Shown: piece by piece, positions 63,923-64,000 of the stretch
How positions within the stretch are numbered: position 1 is the first letter of the stretch
How the letters are laid out: each line of letters opens with the position of its first letter
NCBI RefSeq assembly: GCF_039134705.1
Contig: NZ_CP146256.1
Coordinates: 2,170,001-2,234,000, forward strand
Reading direction: 5' to 3'
Length of the DNA: 64,000 bases
From: Kineothrix sp. IPX-CK
GTDB taxonomy: Bacteria > Bacillota > Clostridia > Lachnospirales > Lachnospiraceae
Position numbers and translations under genes: made by a program
Notes under the pieces: model-generated
Seen by the model: the letters and a program-made list of their open reading frames with translations, nothing else
What the model was told of the DNA's origin: nothing
The model's database searches: none

Positions 63923-64000
63923 ATGGATTTGATTACATTATTTACGCTTGCCGCAGGCTTATCCATGGACGCTTTTGCAGTAGCTGTCTGTAAGGGACTC
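63923..64000 (+). CDS. mntP: Manganese efflux pump MntP, 3' end outside window
   Basis: 26 residues before the window ends: MDLITLFTLAAGLSMDAFAV then AVCKGL, the conserved N-terminal segment of MntP with its SMDAFAV motif. GGCGGAGG lies 11 nt upstream. The first membrane helix is complete; the rest is outside. Confidence 0.85.
   Translation, partial: MDLITLFTLAAGLSMDAFAVAVCKGL

Overview
The window looks like a chromosome segment of a spore-forming member of the Clostridia, most likely Lachnospiraceae. Evidence: a complete spoIIIAA-AH operon, spoIVB, a spo0A-type gene, PolC-type polymerase, the MEP isoprenoid genes ispG and dxs, the nusB-xseA-xseB-ispA-dxs-tlyA-nadK-argR-recN order, and strong AGGAGG ribosome binding sites with sigma-A promoters of TTGACA/TATAAT type. 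Species cannot be named from the sequence alone. Most of the window is housekeeping DNA on the + strand; a few AT-rich patches look accessory.

Layout. 1-2.0 kb: end of a PP2C phosphatase and a membrane-anchored Ser/Thr kinase. 2.1-7.7 kb: ispG and polC. 7.8-9.1 kb: an orphan CheX-like/CheY pair. 9.2-9.3 kb: tRNA-Glu. 9.3-18.2 kb: the translation operon rimP-nusA-rnpM-L7Ae-infB-rbfA-nrnA-truB-ribF behind a leader with a promoter, a terminator-like hairpin and a perfect palindrome. 18.3-22.2 kb: a secreted NlpC/P60 hydrolase, then rpsO and pnp, each with structured leaders. 22.3-26.2 kb: an AT-rich PadR/DUF1700 pair, an IS21-family element whose istB is cut off, and the tail of a foreign gene. 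26.2-28.6 kb: a YyaL-type protein and a 79-residue stand-alone glycyl-radical domain on the - strand. 28.7-34.2 kb: spoIIIAA-AH. 34.3-38.5 kb: deoB, a cruciform-like repeat, prfC and a transglutaminase-like lipoprotein. 38.6-47.6 kb: asp23, nusB, xseAB, ispA, dxs, tlyA, nadK, argR, recN. 47.7-53.0 kb: spoIVB, a shortened spo0A, glgA and a SpoVB/MurJ-like flippase. 53.2-58.4 kb: a RibD-C-like reductase, a double-Nudix protein, a TPP riboswitch with the thiamine salvage operon thiD-thiM-thiE-HAD, and a TIGR04076 protein. 58.6-62.4 kb: a GntR/RCK_C regulator resembling BusR upstream of a glycine betaine/proline-type ABC transporter. 62.4-64.0 kb: an unknown protein, a CPBP membrane protease and the start of mntP.

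How the genes work together: ispG, dxs and ispA give precursor and prenyl chain synthesis; nusA/nusB, rimP, rbfA, infB, rpsO and pnp serve ribosome and RNA metabolism; spoIIIA, spoIVB, the spo0A homologue and perhaps the flippase serve endospore formation; the 58-62 kb block is probably an osmotic-stress module.

The most notable observation is the gene in the canonical spo0A position after spoIVB: it keeps an intact Spo0A DNA-binding domain but only about 33 residues of the receiver, so the phosphorylation site is gone. Other points are a cruciform-like element before prfC, hairpin-rich leaders before rimP, rpsO and pnp, a 12-residue tandem repeat in IF-2, the mini glycyl-radical protein, and a hairpin hiding the istA ribosome binding site.
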